Assembly (NCBI GenBank): GCA_012845835.1
Contig: JABAKD010000017.1
Location: 4,710,867-4,774,866 of the forward strand
Length of the DNA: 64,000 nt
Direction: 5' to 3'
Source: Undaria pinnatifida
Lineage: Eukaryota; Sar; Phaeophyceae; Laminariales; Alariaceae
Position 1 is the stretch's first letter. Each line of letters starts with the position of its first letter. The notes below the pieces were generated by a model. That model did no database searches. It was not told where the DNA came from and worked only from the letters and a program-made list of their open reading frames with translations. A program made the position numbers and the translations under genes. Below are positions 12,016 through 22,514 of the stretch, in pieces.

Positions 12016-12760
12016 AAAACACGGTAGGGCGATATCGTTTGGGACCCCCTCTTCACTGTGTTGCTGGGTCACATCGCCCGACTGACCCCGCCGTTTTTTC
12101 GCGGTGTTAGGCTCTTCATTTCGTATTTTTGGGGGTATGATATGACACCGCCAGGAAATGAATATTCACGCTGCGCCCGACAAATCTCCCCAAGAAACAT
12201 TTGAGGAGATGTACAGAGTCACTCGGACGACTTCCCAAACCCAGCAGTGAGCATGGATCGACAAAACAGAGAGTAGGGGGGATGTTACGACAGTGTTATG
12301 ATTATGTTAAGATGTTGTTATGATGATGTTATGACATAACACAAATTTCACTGACCGGGCTAGAGGCACCCGCGAGAGAGACTCTGTACCTCACGGCCAT
12401 AAGTCCTTTAGGCGATACGTTTGGCGCTGCGTCGTAGGTAACCATTCCACTGAGGGTTCACTTCGCAGAATAAGAACGGCACGACAGCTCTAAACCGAAA
12501 AAACGTAGCAGGGAGGCCACTCTCACGAGGAACCAGAGATAATGCAAAACCACCCGCCAAAATTGCTCCGCCTACCGTACCCTTCCCCTCAAGCCTACGA
12601 TACGGGGGGAGGCACCCTCATTTTCACGTCCGGGTTTGGGCCACTTGCCGCGAGTGACTCAGTACATCTCACGGACAACAAGAGGTTTTGGTGTTTGTTT
12701 CGCGCAGCGAGCCATTCCACGAAAAGGGTGCAGCAGATTCTAAGAACTCTTTAAGCTCCT
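12016..12760. repeat. Cluster of degraded Rep-A copies
   Basis: At least two and probably three old Rep-A copies abut. Signals are 'cacggtagggcgatatcg', 'gacagagtcactcggacg'-type blocks, 'gactctgtacctcacggcc' near 12,380, a CTACCGTACCC end near 12,572 and a new left end 'aagcctacgatacggggg' near 12,592. A short internal tandem (gttatgatgatgtt) lies at about 12,295-12,335. Confidence 0.45.
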
Positions 12761-12930
12761 AACGTGAGGAGCTACTTCAATGTCTCACCCCGAGAAATGG
12801 CTTGGGAAACATTCGTTCGCACAAACTCGACCAAGCTTGTACGCGTTAGAGTAATATATATATATATAGGTACACTCGTGAAGTTGCTTGAATACAGTAT
12901 ACAACCGCTAGTTCCTCGCTATAAGTTAAC
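12740..12930 (-). repeat. Rep-C partial copy
   Basis: It contains 'ctcctaacgtgaggagctac', 'aatgtctcacccgagaaatg' and 'acattcgttcgcacaaactc', in the reverse sense of the copy at 1,645. An (AT)n run lies at 12,852-12,868. Confidence 0.45.
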
Positions 12931-13029
12931 CCAGAAACTGCAGCAATTGGCGTGCGATTCCTCCATCTCAACTACTAGTAGCTCATCATTCATTTCATGG
13001 GGGATTGAGTGCGGCGAACTAACAACAAT

Positions 13030-13150
13030 ATCAATTCCCCAGGTCGGCAAAGGAAAAGGGGGGCTATTCGCGCGAGTGAGCCCGCAATGCAAAAAATGGT
13101 CCCGTAAAAAGGGATCCCCCTCATGCCCCGCCGTTGCCTTAGACCCCATG
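13030..13150 (-). repeat. Rep-A end fragment
   Basis: It shows CTATTCGCGCGAGTGAGCCC, then a degraded end 'ccgccgttgccttagacc'. Confidence 0.4.
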
Positions 13151-13329
13151 CTTCGCCGTACACATGGACCGTTGATTTTGTGAGGTTCTTCGCATGAGGA
13201 ACACGCTCTCTCTGTCAAACGCCTCACATAAAACGACGTCTTTAAACTTAACTAAACGGGAAGTAAGTGTAAACCATGATCACCAAACGCATGGGCTGGG
13301 TGTACGAATATTTCACAATAAAAGCAGAA

Positions 13330-13425
13330 TGACCTTTTACTTCCGACGATTTAGGGTCTACGGAGCCCCGTTGTTCACAAATATTTTATACGGAAATGCT
13401 GCCCTCTATCGTAGGTAGCACCTTC
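13330..13425 (+). repeat. Rep-B right-end fragment
   Basis: It has 'acttccgacgatttagggtc', 'cggagccccgttgttca' and 'ctctatcgtaggtagcacc'. Confidence 0.4.
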
Positions 13426-14690
13426 ACTTCGTTAGTGTATTGCAGGGGCGGCCACGTATAGGACTAAATCGATTGTCATCGGCGCGGAGTGACGGTCCCG
13501 CGAGTCGTTACCAGCGGTGTTCTTTTCGTCATCGTAATGAGCGCCTTCGTCGATTCGCCTGACCGAATTTACGAGCAAGCGTCCGTTTGAGGGAGCTACT
13601 GAGCCACTAGTGTGAAGGCACCTACACTCGGCAGTGCAATGAGGGTGCGGGACCACTTTATGTGCAACACCTTGTTGGCATACATTTTTCTATGCCCCAT
13701 AATAAATGCCATAAAAAACAAAAAAAGTAGATACTGCTGTATACTGTATAATAATTGTTTTAGACTATGTGTTTTTTAATTATTATACTATCTTACTCCC
13801 CAATAATCCCTCAACATAATACTCATGTTAGCCTACAAGTCACAAGTCTATCGCAGGCGAGATATCCACCTTTTTCACTGCTGACTTCCAGGCACTCGCT
13901 CCAGTCCCTCGTTACCTCAACGACAAACATAATTGGAGAGGGACATTTTTTTGATACAGCGTCTCGTTATCTCTGCATCGCTAATTCATATCGCAAAATC
14001 GATAAACAGCACGAGAGCCGAAGACCGCAAAAGACGGGGTGGTGACACGCGCCAGTGACCCCGACCCACTGAGAAGTGACCATGGTCTTGCCCATTAGTA
14101 TGTGCTCTGCGCGCTCGAAGTTCAACCCCGTACGTCAACATTGTCCTCGTCACATAAATTGGCAGATAGGTGCCTCCGGCTTCATCGGCCCACCGTAGTT
14201 TAATCACATGGGTTGCCCTCGACCTACTATGGAATGCACTGGGCGCGCCCATATGCACACCAACATATGGAAGATGCGTCCGACTCTACCTGTCTTCCAA
14301 GTCTAGATTATTACAACAAGCGTATAGCCTAGCTTTAGGTCTGGGCCAAGGGAACGCTAAGGAGTGCTTTCATCCGAAGTTCAGGCGGAATGACAATTTC
14401 GCTTAGGTTGCCGCAGAAGAGGATGATACCGTCCGCTTGCAATTACTTCCCCTAGTCTCCCGAAGTCTCTGAGCTGGTGTATATGTTGCCTGTGAAGCTA
14501 AGCCGCGTGACGTGATGATGGTGGACCCGATAAACTAGAAGAAATACAAACGATGAACAAGTGTTTTAGAAAATTCTTTCAGAAATTGATTGTTTTGGCT
14601 GGAATCGTTGCTGGTCAGGTTCCTACTATCTGGAAAACATGGTCGTGAAAATACACAAGCCGGCGGAACACGGATGAACTATATATTAAA
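13426..14690. other. Unassigned stretch
   Basis: No gene or repeat recognised; frames on both strands are short. Confidence 0.3.
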
Positions 14691-14775
14691 ATAAATGAAA
14701 ATACACTCCAGCTGTGAGATCGAAGATTTCGTCGAAACTCATCTTTGCAAGCTGTGTGTGATACTCCGATCGCGT
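14691..14775 (-). repeat. Rep-D terminal fragment
   Basis: An isolated end of Rep-D: 'tacactccagctgtgagatc', then 'actcatctttgcaagctgtg'. It matches in reverse complement the ends at 21,450, 39,270, 44,440, 53,580, 59,200 and 60,080. Confidence 0.6.
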
Positions 14776-16302
14776 ATATATATGTCTTCCGCTATTTTCG
14801 TTTTTCGGCCGACACCAAATGGCAAGCCTGCCAAAGCGTGACCATTAACAACCTTCTTGTGATACCCTCCACTGCACCTCAAGAGGGCATTGACACGATC
14901 AGACCTGGTCGGTTTTGTTTGAATCTGCTCAGACCGTTTTCGCCCGTCAAAAAAAAACCCAATAAAAATGTGTCACTCGTACTATTGCTTTTATGTGTAT
15001 CTCAACGACGCTCTTGTGCCTAATCTAAATTTGTGCCTTGCCGTGAACGTGCAAACTTGGGACAAGTGGCAGCACACATATTATACATGTAGAGTGAAGA
15101 CTGAAAAGGGGTGAACAAGAGGTTCGCATGTTAACACACCTGAGGCAAGGGGGGGGGGTTGCCACCTGCGCGAGGATAGCACCACCAGCGCTGCCAAATG
15201 TCAGGACTATCGCGCGCGTGGCCCAGTTCTCATGGAACATAATGACAGGCTTTTTTTTTTAGCCTTGTATGTCGTCAACCCGAAAAGTTGGAAGCTAGAT
15301 ACAAGAGCAAGTGACTCCGATTTACTGTAGAACGAGCTCAAAGACGAGACCCTCCAAATCATGCAGTGCAGCCATCATCTTGGATCTACCATGATGATCA
15401 CCTACCCTTGCCACCTGGAAGTACCGTCTCGGTGCTACGTTTAACTCTACTCGCCAACCTCCCTGGACAAGACTTCAACACACTTGTCGTGAACATTTTT
15501 TCAGTCGTTCGCAGGGGTCAGAATTCCGACATCTACGTTTCCTTTTTCCACTTCTCGCCCATGCGGAGTGTGAACACTAAGAATGTGTTGCTCTCCGGAC
15601 GTGAAGATCCAATCAAGTGCCAAATACCCGGCGCATGCTGCATAATATGGGTCGTATAGACCCTTTTGTCCGAGGCTCTTCCGTGGTGAAAGGGGGGTAA
15701 TCTCACGGCAGCGGTTGAAGGTTTTCGGCCAAACGTTTGTGACCGGGTTGGGCTGCCCATGGATGGATGTATGTGTCGAACGATCGGTTAGTGCATTAAT
15801 TTGCGTGAGTGTGTCTTTGTTTTAACTAACCGCGTTGAACTGTTGGTGGGGATGCGCGAACGAAAGCCTTCTCGGCGCCGTGTTTTTGGGCGAGAAGATG
15901 TGGAGCTAGCTCCTTATGTCGGGAGCTCGGGACCTTCGTGTGTGCACGCCTGCCGTGGTATGGCTCAAGGCCCACATACCACCAAACAACAAGGGGGACC
16001 ATTGAGTGGGTTCTTGCTATGCGGTTGAGGTGGACGGTTGTTTTTTCCGAGGAGATATCCTCCCTACATGTATAGATAAGGAATATATTAGACACCTCCA
16101 CACGGCAAGAAACTGACTTCGAGAAAGCTGAAAGTGCAAGCCGATCAAACACCAAAAAATTAATAATTATTACTGCAAAACAAGAACAAACCTTCCGACG
16201 ATCTCGGGTTAACCCATTTTCAACAGGAAACACCCCGTGGTGGGGACAATTCCACTTCAAATTTGTGTAGGGAGGGGGTTTGGGGGCACAGCAGTCGCTA
16301 AG
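14776..16302. other. Unassigned stretch
   Basis: No recognised gene. A minus-strand frame at 15,826-16,308 (160 codons) has no domain and low-complexity content; I treat it as chance. Confidence 0.3.
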
Positions 16303-16640
16303 GATCAACGCTACGGTAGTAGGGAGGTACCCCCAATTTTCACCCCCGGGTCAAAGCCAGAAAAGGGTATACTTTATTATAACAAATGAAAACGGGTATA
16401 CTTTAATTAAATAATAACAAAGTAGACTATACCCTTTTTTGGCTTTGACCTGGAAGTGAAAATTGGGGGTAAAAAGCCTGCCAGATAGCCTTCATATAGA
16501 GGTATACCCTTTTTCGGCTTTAACGCGGGAGTGAAAATTGGGGGTACCCCCCGACCGCAGCCTTGATCTAGAGGTATACCCTTTTTTGGCTTTGACCCGG
16601 GAGTGAAAGTTGGGGGTACCCCCCTACCGTAGCCTTGATC
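16303..16640 (-). repeat. Rep-A2 with tandemly multiplied arms
   Basis: One left arm (16,303-16,370) is followed by three right arms ending at about 16,493, 16,565 and 16,640. Each right arm contains TATACCCTTTTTNGGCTTTG and a TTGGGGGTA block, and most end in an AGCCTTGATC-type sequence. A normal copy (10,227) has one arm of each kind. On the minus strand the arms give a short repeating open frame that is a by-product. Confidence 0.65.
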
Positions 16641-16849
16641 TAAGACAATAATTCTTAGCAAAAAAAAACTTCATCAGTATCACTCGTGTTATACGTGGTA
16701 GCACGATTCTCGGTGATGAATGTACAACCCGATCAACAAATTGCGCGCGCCCGGGGCGTTCAACCAATGTTAGGGAAAGCTATGTAAGCCACGGAAAACT
16801 GTTTGACCAGGGTTCTCCCCGAAAATTTTTGGGGCCAACTGTTCCTGGC

Positions 16850-17105
16850 CCGCTGAGCTCTTCAACTGGGTAACCTATCATCGGTTAATATGAACTACTC
16901 TAGTCGGTTACTTTATTTTTGTTTTTGTTTCAGGACTAGAGCGTACAGCATTAGAGAGCGCATAGAATTGGTCGTCGGGTTGCGCTGGTGACTGCCGTCG
17001 AAGGCATGTTTAGATCGGGTGAGATATTGAGCTAGCCCCTCGAATTGGGAGGTAAAGAAACGTCTTGGAATCTGCTGCTGCACCGCTAGCGTGGGATGAC
17101 TCAAT
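16850..17105 (+). repeat. Rep-C copy
   Basis: It has 'gatcgggtgagatattgagc' and ends 'accgctagcgtgggatgact'; the left part is diverged. Confidence 0.5.
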
Positions 17106-17225
17106 CTCAGACGTGCGTTAGTTGAGCAGCTCTGTCTGCTGTCAGTCAGATTTTTAGTTAAAAATGGCTATCGTCTCAATCATTGCACTGTCCTTACGCA
17201 CCAGGAACATGCTACTACACTGTCG

Positions 17226-17494
17226 ACGAAGGCTACGGTAGGGGGGGTACCCCCGTTCTCACTGGTGTGTTTGAGCCAGTCGCACGAGTGACTCTGTACC
17301 TCACGGATGGAAAGGGTTTAGGCAGTTGTTTTGGAGCAGCTTAGATTACCTTTGCATTGCGGATCGATTTCGTCAATATAAAACATGAAGAAAACGTAAG
17401 ATCGCAAAGAAACAAAAGGGTTACTCGCGCGAGTGACCCCTAGCCACTGAAATTCAAGGCCCAAAAAGGGACCCCCCTACCGTAGCCTGGGTCT
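17226..17494 (+). mobile_element. Rep-A copy, near full length
   Basis: Left end AAGGCTACGGTAGGGGGGG and right end CCCCCCTACCGTAGCCTGGG. Inner blocks are 'gtcgcacgagtgactctgta' and GTTACTCGCGCGAGTGACCCC. I use this copy as the family's plus-strand reference. Its similarity to the copies at 5,616 and 60,685 extends over the whole length. Confidence 0.7.
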
Positions 17495-17774
17495 GTCGCA
17501 CCCACAGCACACGATGTACGGGTCACTTTTACCATGTTGAATATACGAGGCAATAGCTGTACTGACGTTTCCTGGTATTCCATACTATATCCTATACACA
17601 GTCGATCCAGGAAGCAATGAATGCGTGCTGCGCGGAAGTTTGCACCCCGCGTTGACTTCCACCGTGGACGAGTCACACACTTTAGTGACATGGAATATGT
17701 TGCACTTGAAGTTACTATGGGCCCAAAATAATAGCTACTACTAACAAAACTGATTCCTTGTTTGACTGACTGTG

Positions 17775-18100
17775 GTTTTACGGGGGAGGTGCCCTCAAAC
17801 AGGCTTCCCGTGGGTTTCCTTCACATTGCACCCCAAAGACACGGGGAGGGGGTCACTTTCCGGATGTGTTTTGCCAGTGTCTCGGAGGTTCGCTCATGCG
17901 TGTCACCCCCTGTCCCTTCTTCGTGACACCTGCTATTTGTTTTCCATGATGTGATGCCGCCAAACAACGCGGTTACGTGCGATTCGACCAAGAAGTAGCC
18001 GAATATTCTCTTGAGTGGGTTACAAAGTCACCCGGGGATGAGACTAGTGAAAATATGGTGGTTTGGTAAAGGGGTTTATCCCCTCATCGTAGCCTTTGTC
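17775..18100 (-). repeat. Degraded Rep-A copy
   Basis: It has a 'gggggtcac' block near the left and ends GGGGTTTATCCCCTCATCGTAGCC. Length and motif order fit Rep-A with many changes. Confidence 0.4.
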
Positions 18101-19354
18101 TGCAATAGAATCGAACAGGAAAGATATAGCGTCACTGGTGTCTTCACGGTGTGTGCATTTTCATGGTTTACCGTGAAGTCGCTGCATTGCAAGAGACATA
18201 GACTACACCTTAGAAAATACAAGGTGTAAATGCCACTGAACTTTTCGCCTCGTTGTGGGCTTTTAGAGCGGGGTGCTCAACAAAACTCTTGCCGTATACC
18301 TTCACTGCTGTGCGTTCATAGTTTGTACATACTTGTGCGTCTCGTGCATTTTACAGGGAGGGTCAGACTTTCAGCAGTAGCTGGCTGATCACGACAGCAA
18401 GGTCAACTGTCAACATGACACGGCCGCTGTGAGTGAAACATTACTGACCTGGCGACAGGTATCGCGCATTGCTTGGCGTTCAACCATTGTTTCATGAAGT
18501 AGGCATCACACGGAAGTATCGTCAGCGTTCTCGCTAGGAGAAATCTTAATCAGAGGTAACGTGGCACTTCCGTAAGTCAGGCCGCGACAGATACCGAGAA
18601 GTGGGCGGTGGAGGGTGAGGAAGAAGGTTCGCGAAGAAGCTCCGCAGAAAGCAATGGACGGTGGAGTACATCGGTACTGGAAGCTGCGAAACACTACACT
18701 CACGGGTTGTAGTTGTTGTCTTACTTTTTTTTTTTTCTTCTTCTATTATTGCCTGCCTGGCATCGAGGTGCATCCTGTCTGAATTATCAGATTGCGCCCC
18801 AGACCCCAGGTAGGTGGGGTGAACCGCAATGTAGGTATTTCGACAAACGACTCCAGCTGACAAGCCGTTGCAGTTATGTTCTAAACTATGGTAGTGCTGT
18901 AGTAGTAGAACATCATAGCGAAATATACGTAGCATCACATACCATTTCAGTTTTCCTCCCTCTGAAACGAATGTATCCTCGAGGACTATAGGGGAGTCTA
19001 TCAACTCAATGTATGCGACATTTTCGAAAAATAGACTATTGGGGAGAACCATAGCAATCAAAACCCACAACATATACAAAAACCTGTAGTCTAGACTAAA
19101 CGCCCACGATTTTTCATAAAATACATGGTCTTGATTATTACCAGGGTATGTATGTTCCCCCGTGATCTATCTACTCCACCCGTGAAAACACACAAAAAAT
19201 AGCGTACAAACCTTACACGTAGAGAGCGGTACCCAGAATCGGAGCATCCTATTTACGACCAGGTATGGAATAATAGAAGAAACGCGCTGAACACGCGGCG
19301 GATCACCAAACGCGGCCACACGGAGCCGGCTCTATGTTGTATATTGTACATTTA
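18101..19354. other. Unassigned stretch
   Basis: A T-tract at 18,725-18,736 is the only marked feature. The minus-strand open frame at 18,546-19,079 has no recognisable domain. Confidence 0.3.
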
Positions 19355-21620
19355 ATGTAATAATACAATCCAGCTGTGAGATCGAAGATTTTGTCGGAAC
19401 TCATCTTTGCAAGCTGTATGTGATACCCCGATCGCACGTATTGCTGGGTATGTGTCCATATCCCCTTGGGAATACAGTGCAGATTATATTAGAAGTAGCT
19501 TATATTGTAAAAATAAAAATATACTCCAACTGTGAGATCGAGGATTTTGTCGAGACTCATCTATGCAAGCTGTGTGTGATACTCCGATCGCGCGTATTAC
19601 GGGTTGTGCGTCCTATGTGAGCATTTCATTTTTATTTATATTTTTCACACACTTCTGCTTTCCAGCTTCTGGACAAGCCGTGGTTACAGGTGTCGTCCCC
19701 TCTCCCCCCCGGTTCTTGCTTTCAAGTTTTTATCGCGCATAGGGTTCAGCAATCCCACTGCTCGTCGATTATTCATCGAGTGCTGCTAACCCACGCTCTC
19801 GCGCTTTCTGCAAGTCAATTTGTGCACAAGAAAAAGTCCCCACGAATTTATACGAGTATGCACTCGGCGGGGCTCGAACTCACGAAATTGACCTATATTA
19901 TACCAGGCTCGAGGATAACCAGATACGCTCCCGGGGCGACCGGCTTAGCTCGGCGGCTCCCCTTGCAACTACAGTGTAGCTATCCAGGTCAACAGGATCA
20001 TGTTAGTCAGTTTATGCGCGGAAACTATAAAAATGGTTTTTGAGGGGGACAAAAACTGACAGCAGTGAAAGGAAATGCATCGGTTCAGCAAGTAAGTGAA
20101 TCCTGTAAGTCGAATAACCGTTGAGGGGAGGGCGGAGTTTTTAAGGACGTGGGGGCCTGCGTTTGATCAAGAGCTGGGCGGGGGGGGGGGGGGGTCAATC
20201 TGTGCGTGGAAACTACAAATCCTATCCTTTAAGTCGTACAACCAGTGAGGAGAGCGCGGAGCGTTCGAGCGGGCGGGTGGGTGAGGGGGGAGGAGGGCAG
20301 AAAGGATTTTGTAACCAACATCTTTAGGTCGCATAGATGTAGGAGTTTGCTATACGCGTGGTGCTAGGTCTAGGCGATAGTGCGGGTGGTCGGGACGGAG
20401 GGGGCGTTGCGGGGGGGGAGGGGGAGGAGGGGGTATGAATGACAGCTACGTCATGGATCGCTGGAAAGATAATGAATGGCGTGATATCAATTGCGTAGAA
20501 GAAGTGTTTATTACTCTGGCCGATTTCGATTGTAGGTGGGGCGTTTTGAACAAAAGGGCCGGGGCAAAAATACAAGGGTTAGGGGGGGGGGGGTGAATTG
20601 GAGCTCTGGTATGGATGGCTAGAAAGAGTTTGAGGTGATATCAGCTGGCTGGTAGTGTTTACTACTCTCAGGCAGGTTTTGATGTTAGGTGGGGCGTTTG
20701 GACAAGAGGGATCGGGGGGGAAAAGGCGGGGGGGCGGGGAGAACACTTCAATATAATATGCGCGGAAACTATACATAGGGGGACAAATCTGACGTTTTTA
20801 GCTAAATGACATCCTTTTATGTCACCTGCCTGGTATTGTATATTGTTCAAGAAGATTTGATTCTATCTAGATGGACAGAACCATAATGAGGTGATATGAG
20901 GCGGCTGGTAATGTTTACTACTCTGGCAGATTTTTATTTTTAGTGGGGCGTTTGAACAAGAGGGATCGGGGAGGGGCCGGGGGGGCGGACGGGACACATC
21001 AATATGTGCGCGGACAGATTGATCTGCCCCGCCAGTCCCGCCCCCACCCCCCTCCCATCATAATATACTGGTGCATTTTTTCTAAAACCGTCAGATTTAT
21101 TTCCTTGGAGAATTTATAGTTTCCACGCACAAATTGAGCTGCTCCCCCCCCCCCTCCCCCCCCCGCGCACCCCCGCTCCCTCTTTATCAAAACCAGGCCC
21201 CCACGTCCTTAAAAAACTCCGCCCTCCCCTCACCAGGTATTCGACTTACAGGATTCAATTGATAAACTGATGCATTTCCTTCCACAGCTGTCGGATGATG
21301 TCCCCCTCAGAAACGGGTTTTATAGTTTCCGTTCACAGACTGACTAACATTAGCCCGTTGATCCTCGTAGCTACACTGTAGTTGCAAGGGGAGTCGCCGA
21401 CCTATATCCTTCATCATGAGGACACACAACCCATAATACGCAAGATCGGAGTATCACACACAGCTTGCGAAGAAGAGTTTCGACAAGATATTCGATCTCA
21501 CAGATGGAGTGTTTTCTATTTTTAAAACATGTGCGCGGAAACTATATATCCTTAAAGGGGACAGATCTGACGATTTTTGCAAGAAGACATGCCTTTTTAT
21601 CACCTGCCTGGTATTGTTTA
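19355..21620. repeat. Rep-D complex, palindromic, with SINE inside
   Basis: The left half (to about 20,990) runs on the minus strand and the right half on the plus strand. The two are bounded by inverted Rep-D ends (near 19,370 and again 19,505 on the left; 21,430-21,520 on the right). The body is built from diverged units of about 200 bp, each with a 'gtcagatttgtccccttaaa' type block, a 'tatagtttccgcgcac' block and a G- or C-tract, then 'actccgccctcccctcacc'. A SINE sits in the left end. Proline- or glycine-rich open frames here come only from the tracts. Confidence 0.6.
19628..19943 (-). mobile_element. tRNA-derived SINE, copy 2
   Basis: Reverse orientation, with head GGTCGCCCCGGGAGCGTATC and B-box-like GAGTTCGAGCCCC. 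The body is as in copy 1, and the tail is the T-rich tract at 19,628-19,641. It interrupts a Rep-D end: Rep-D sequence stops at 'gtgcgtcct' and resumes at 'gcggctccccttgcaac'. Confidence 0.75.
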
Positions 21621-21780
21621 TTATTCTAGAAGATTTGATGTTAGATGTGGAATGTAACGCAATCTATAGGTGTGGTAAAAAGATCGTGTTAAAGCTTCAT
21701 AGTTTGTTGTTGTACATGGATCGCGAGATAGAATATAAACCATGTAGTTACCATCATTTTCTGATATCGATAAGTATATA

Positions 21781-22215
21781 TATGAAAGAGATACATATTG
21801 CAAAATACCTGATGTGGTAATGCAATGCCACCACCATTGAGCACGAGATGGAGAAGTAAGTGCGAATCGTCAGTGTTTCGAAAGGGACGCTTGGTGTACC
21901 CGCGCTCAATTGCGTTATTTCGTTAATCATACTTCGTTTGGCATAGGCTGGGAGGTGATCATGCAGACGGTATGTACGAAATACCATACGTAATAGGTTG
22001 GTAGTGTGGTCTACCGCAATTTCAACATATCTGCTTGTACTTCCTTATCATGATATTATTGTCTCAAACGTACTATTTGATATTTTGCGCCCATGATTTG
22101 CACTGTGCCGATGCAGGGCTCTGAGGTTGCCAATTGAAAAAAAGAGATACATCTTACAAATACAACAAATGCGGTGATGCGGGCATGCAATGTCACCACT
22201 ATTGATCACGATGGC
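21781..22215 (+). repeat. Diverged direct repeat of about 70 bp
   Basis: 'gagatacatattgcaaaata' to 'attgagcacgagatgg' at 21,787-21,853 recurs as 'gagatacatcttacaaatac' to 'attgatcacgatgg' at 22,144-22,215. No gene is seen between them. Confidence 0.4.
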
Positions 22216-22463
22216 GACTTTACTTTGTTGGGCATATGCTACTTCGTTTGGTAGAAATAGCTAGTATATATCAACATAAGAATGCCTACTGCGTCATACG
22301 TACGTTGAGATTTGAAAAAAAAAAAACAAGAACACTAAAGTCGCTACGTAAGAGAGTCCAAGCTAATCACAATGGGCGGCGAATTCGAAAATATATCCGT
22401 AATATACTGTTGCGGTAAAGGAAGAAAGCGAAAATATACCTGCAATATAATACCGTTGCGGTG

Positions 22464-22490
22464 TAAAAAAAAAAAAAAAAAAAAAGAAAG
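22464..22490 (+). repeat. Poly-A tract
   Basis: A run of about 21 A residues, then AAAGAAAG. It lies just before a sharp rise in GC content. It may mark the tail of a retrocopied or SINE-like sequence whose body I cannot recognise. Confidence 0.4.
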
Positions 22491-22514
22491 AAATAAGTAA
22501 CAACCAAAAGGAGG

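Noticed and set aside
15826-16308. 160-codon minus-strand frame
   Set aside because: No motif, no homologue that I recognise, and no splice or start context.
16407-16661. Minus-strand repeating frame (GRGVPPIFTP type)
   Set aside because: It is produced by tandem Rep-A2 arms; no coding signal beyond the repeat.
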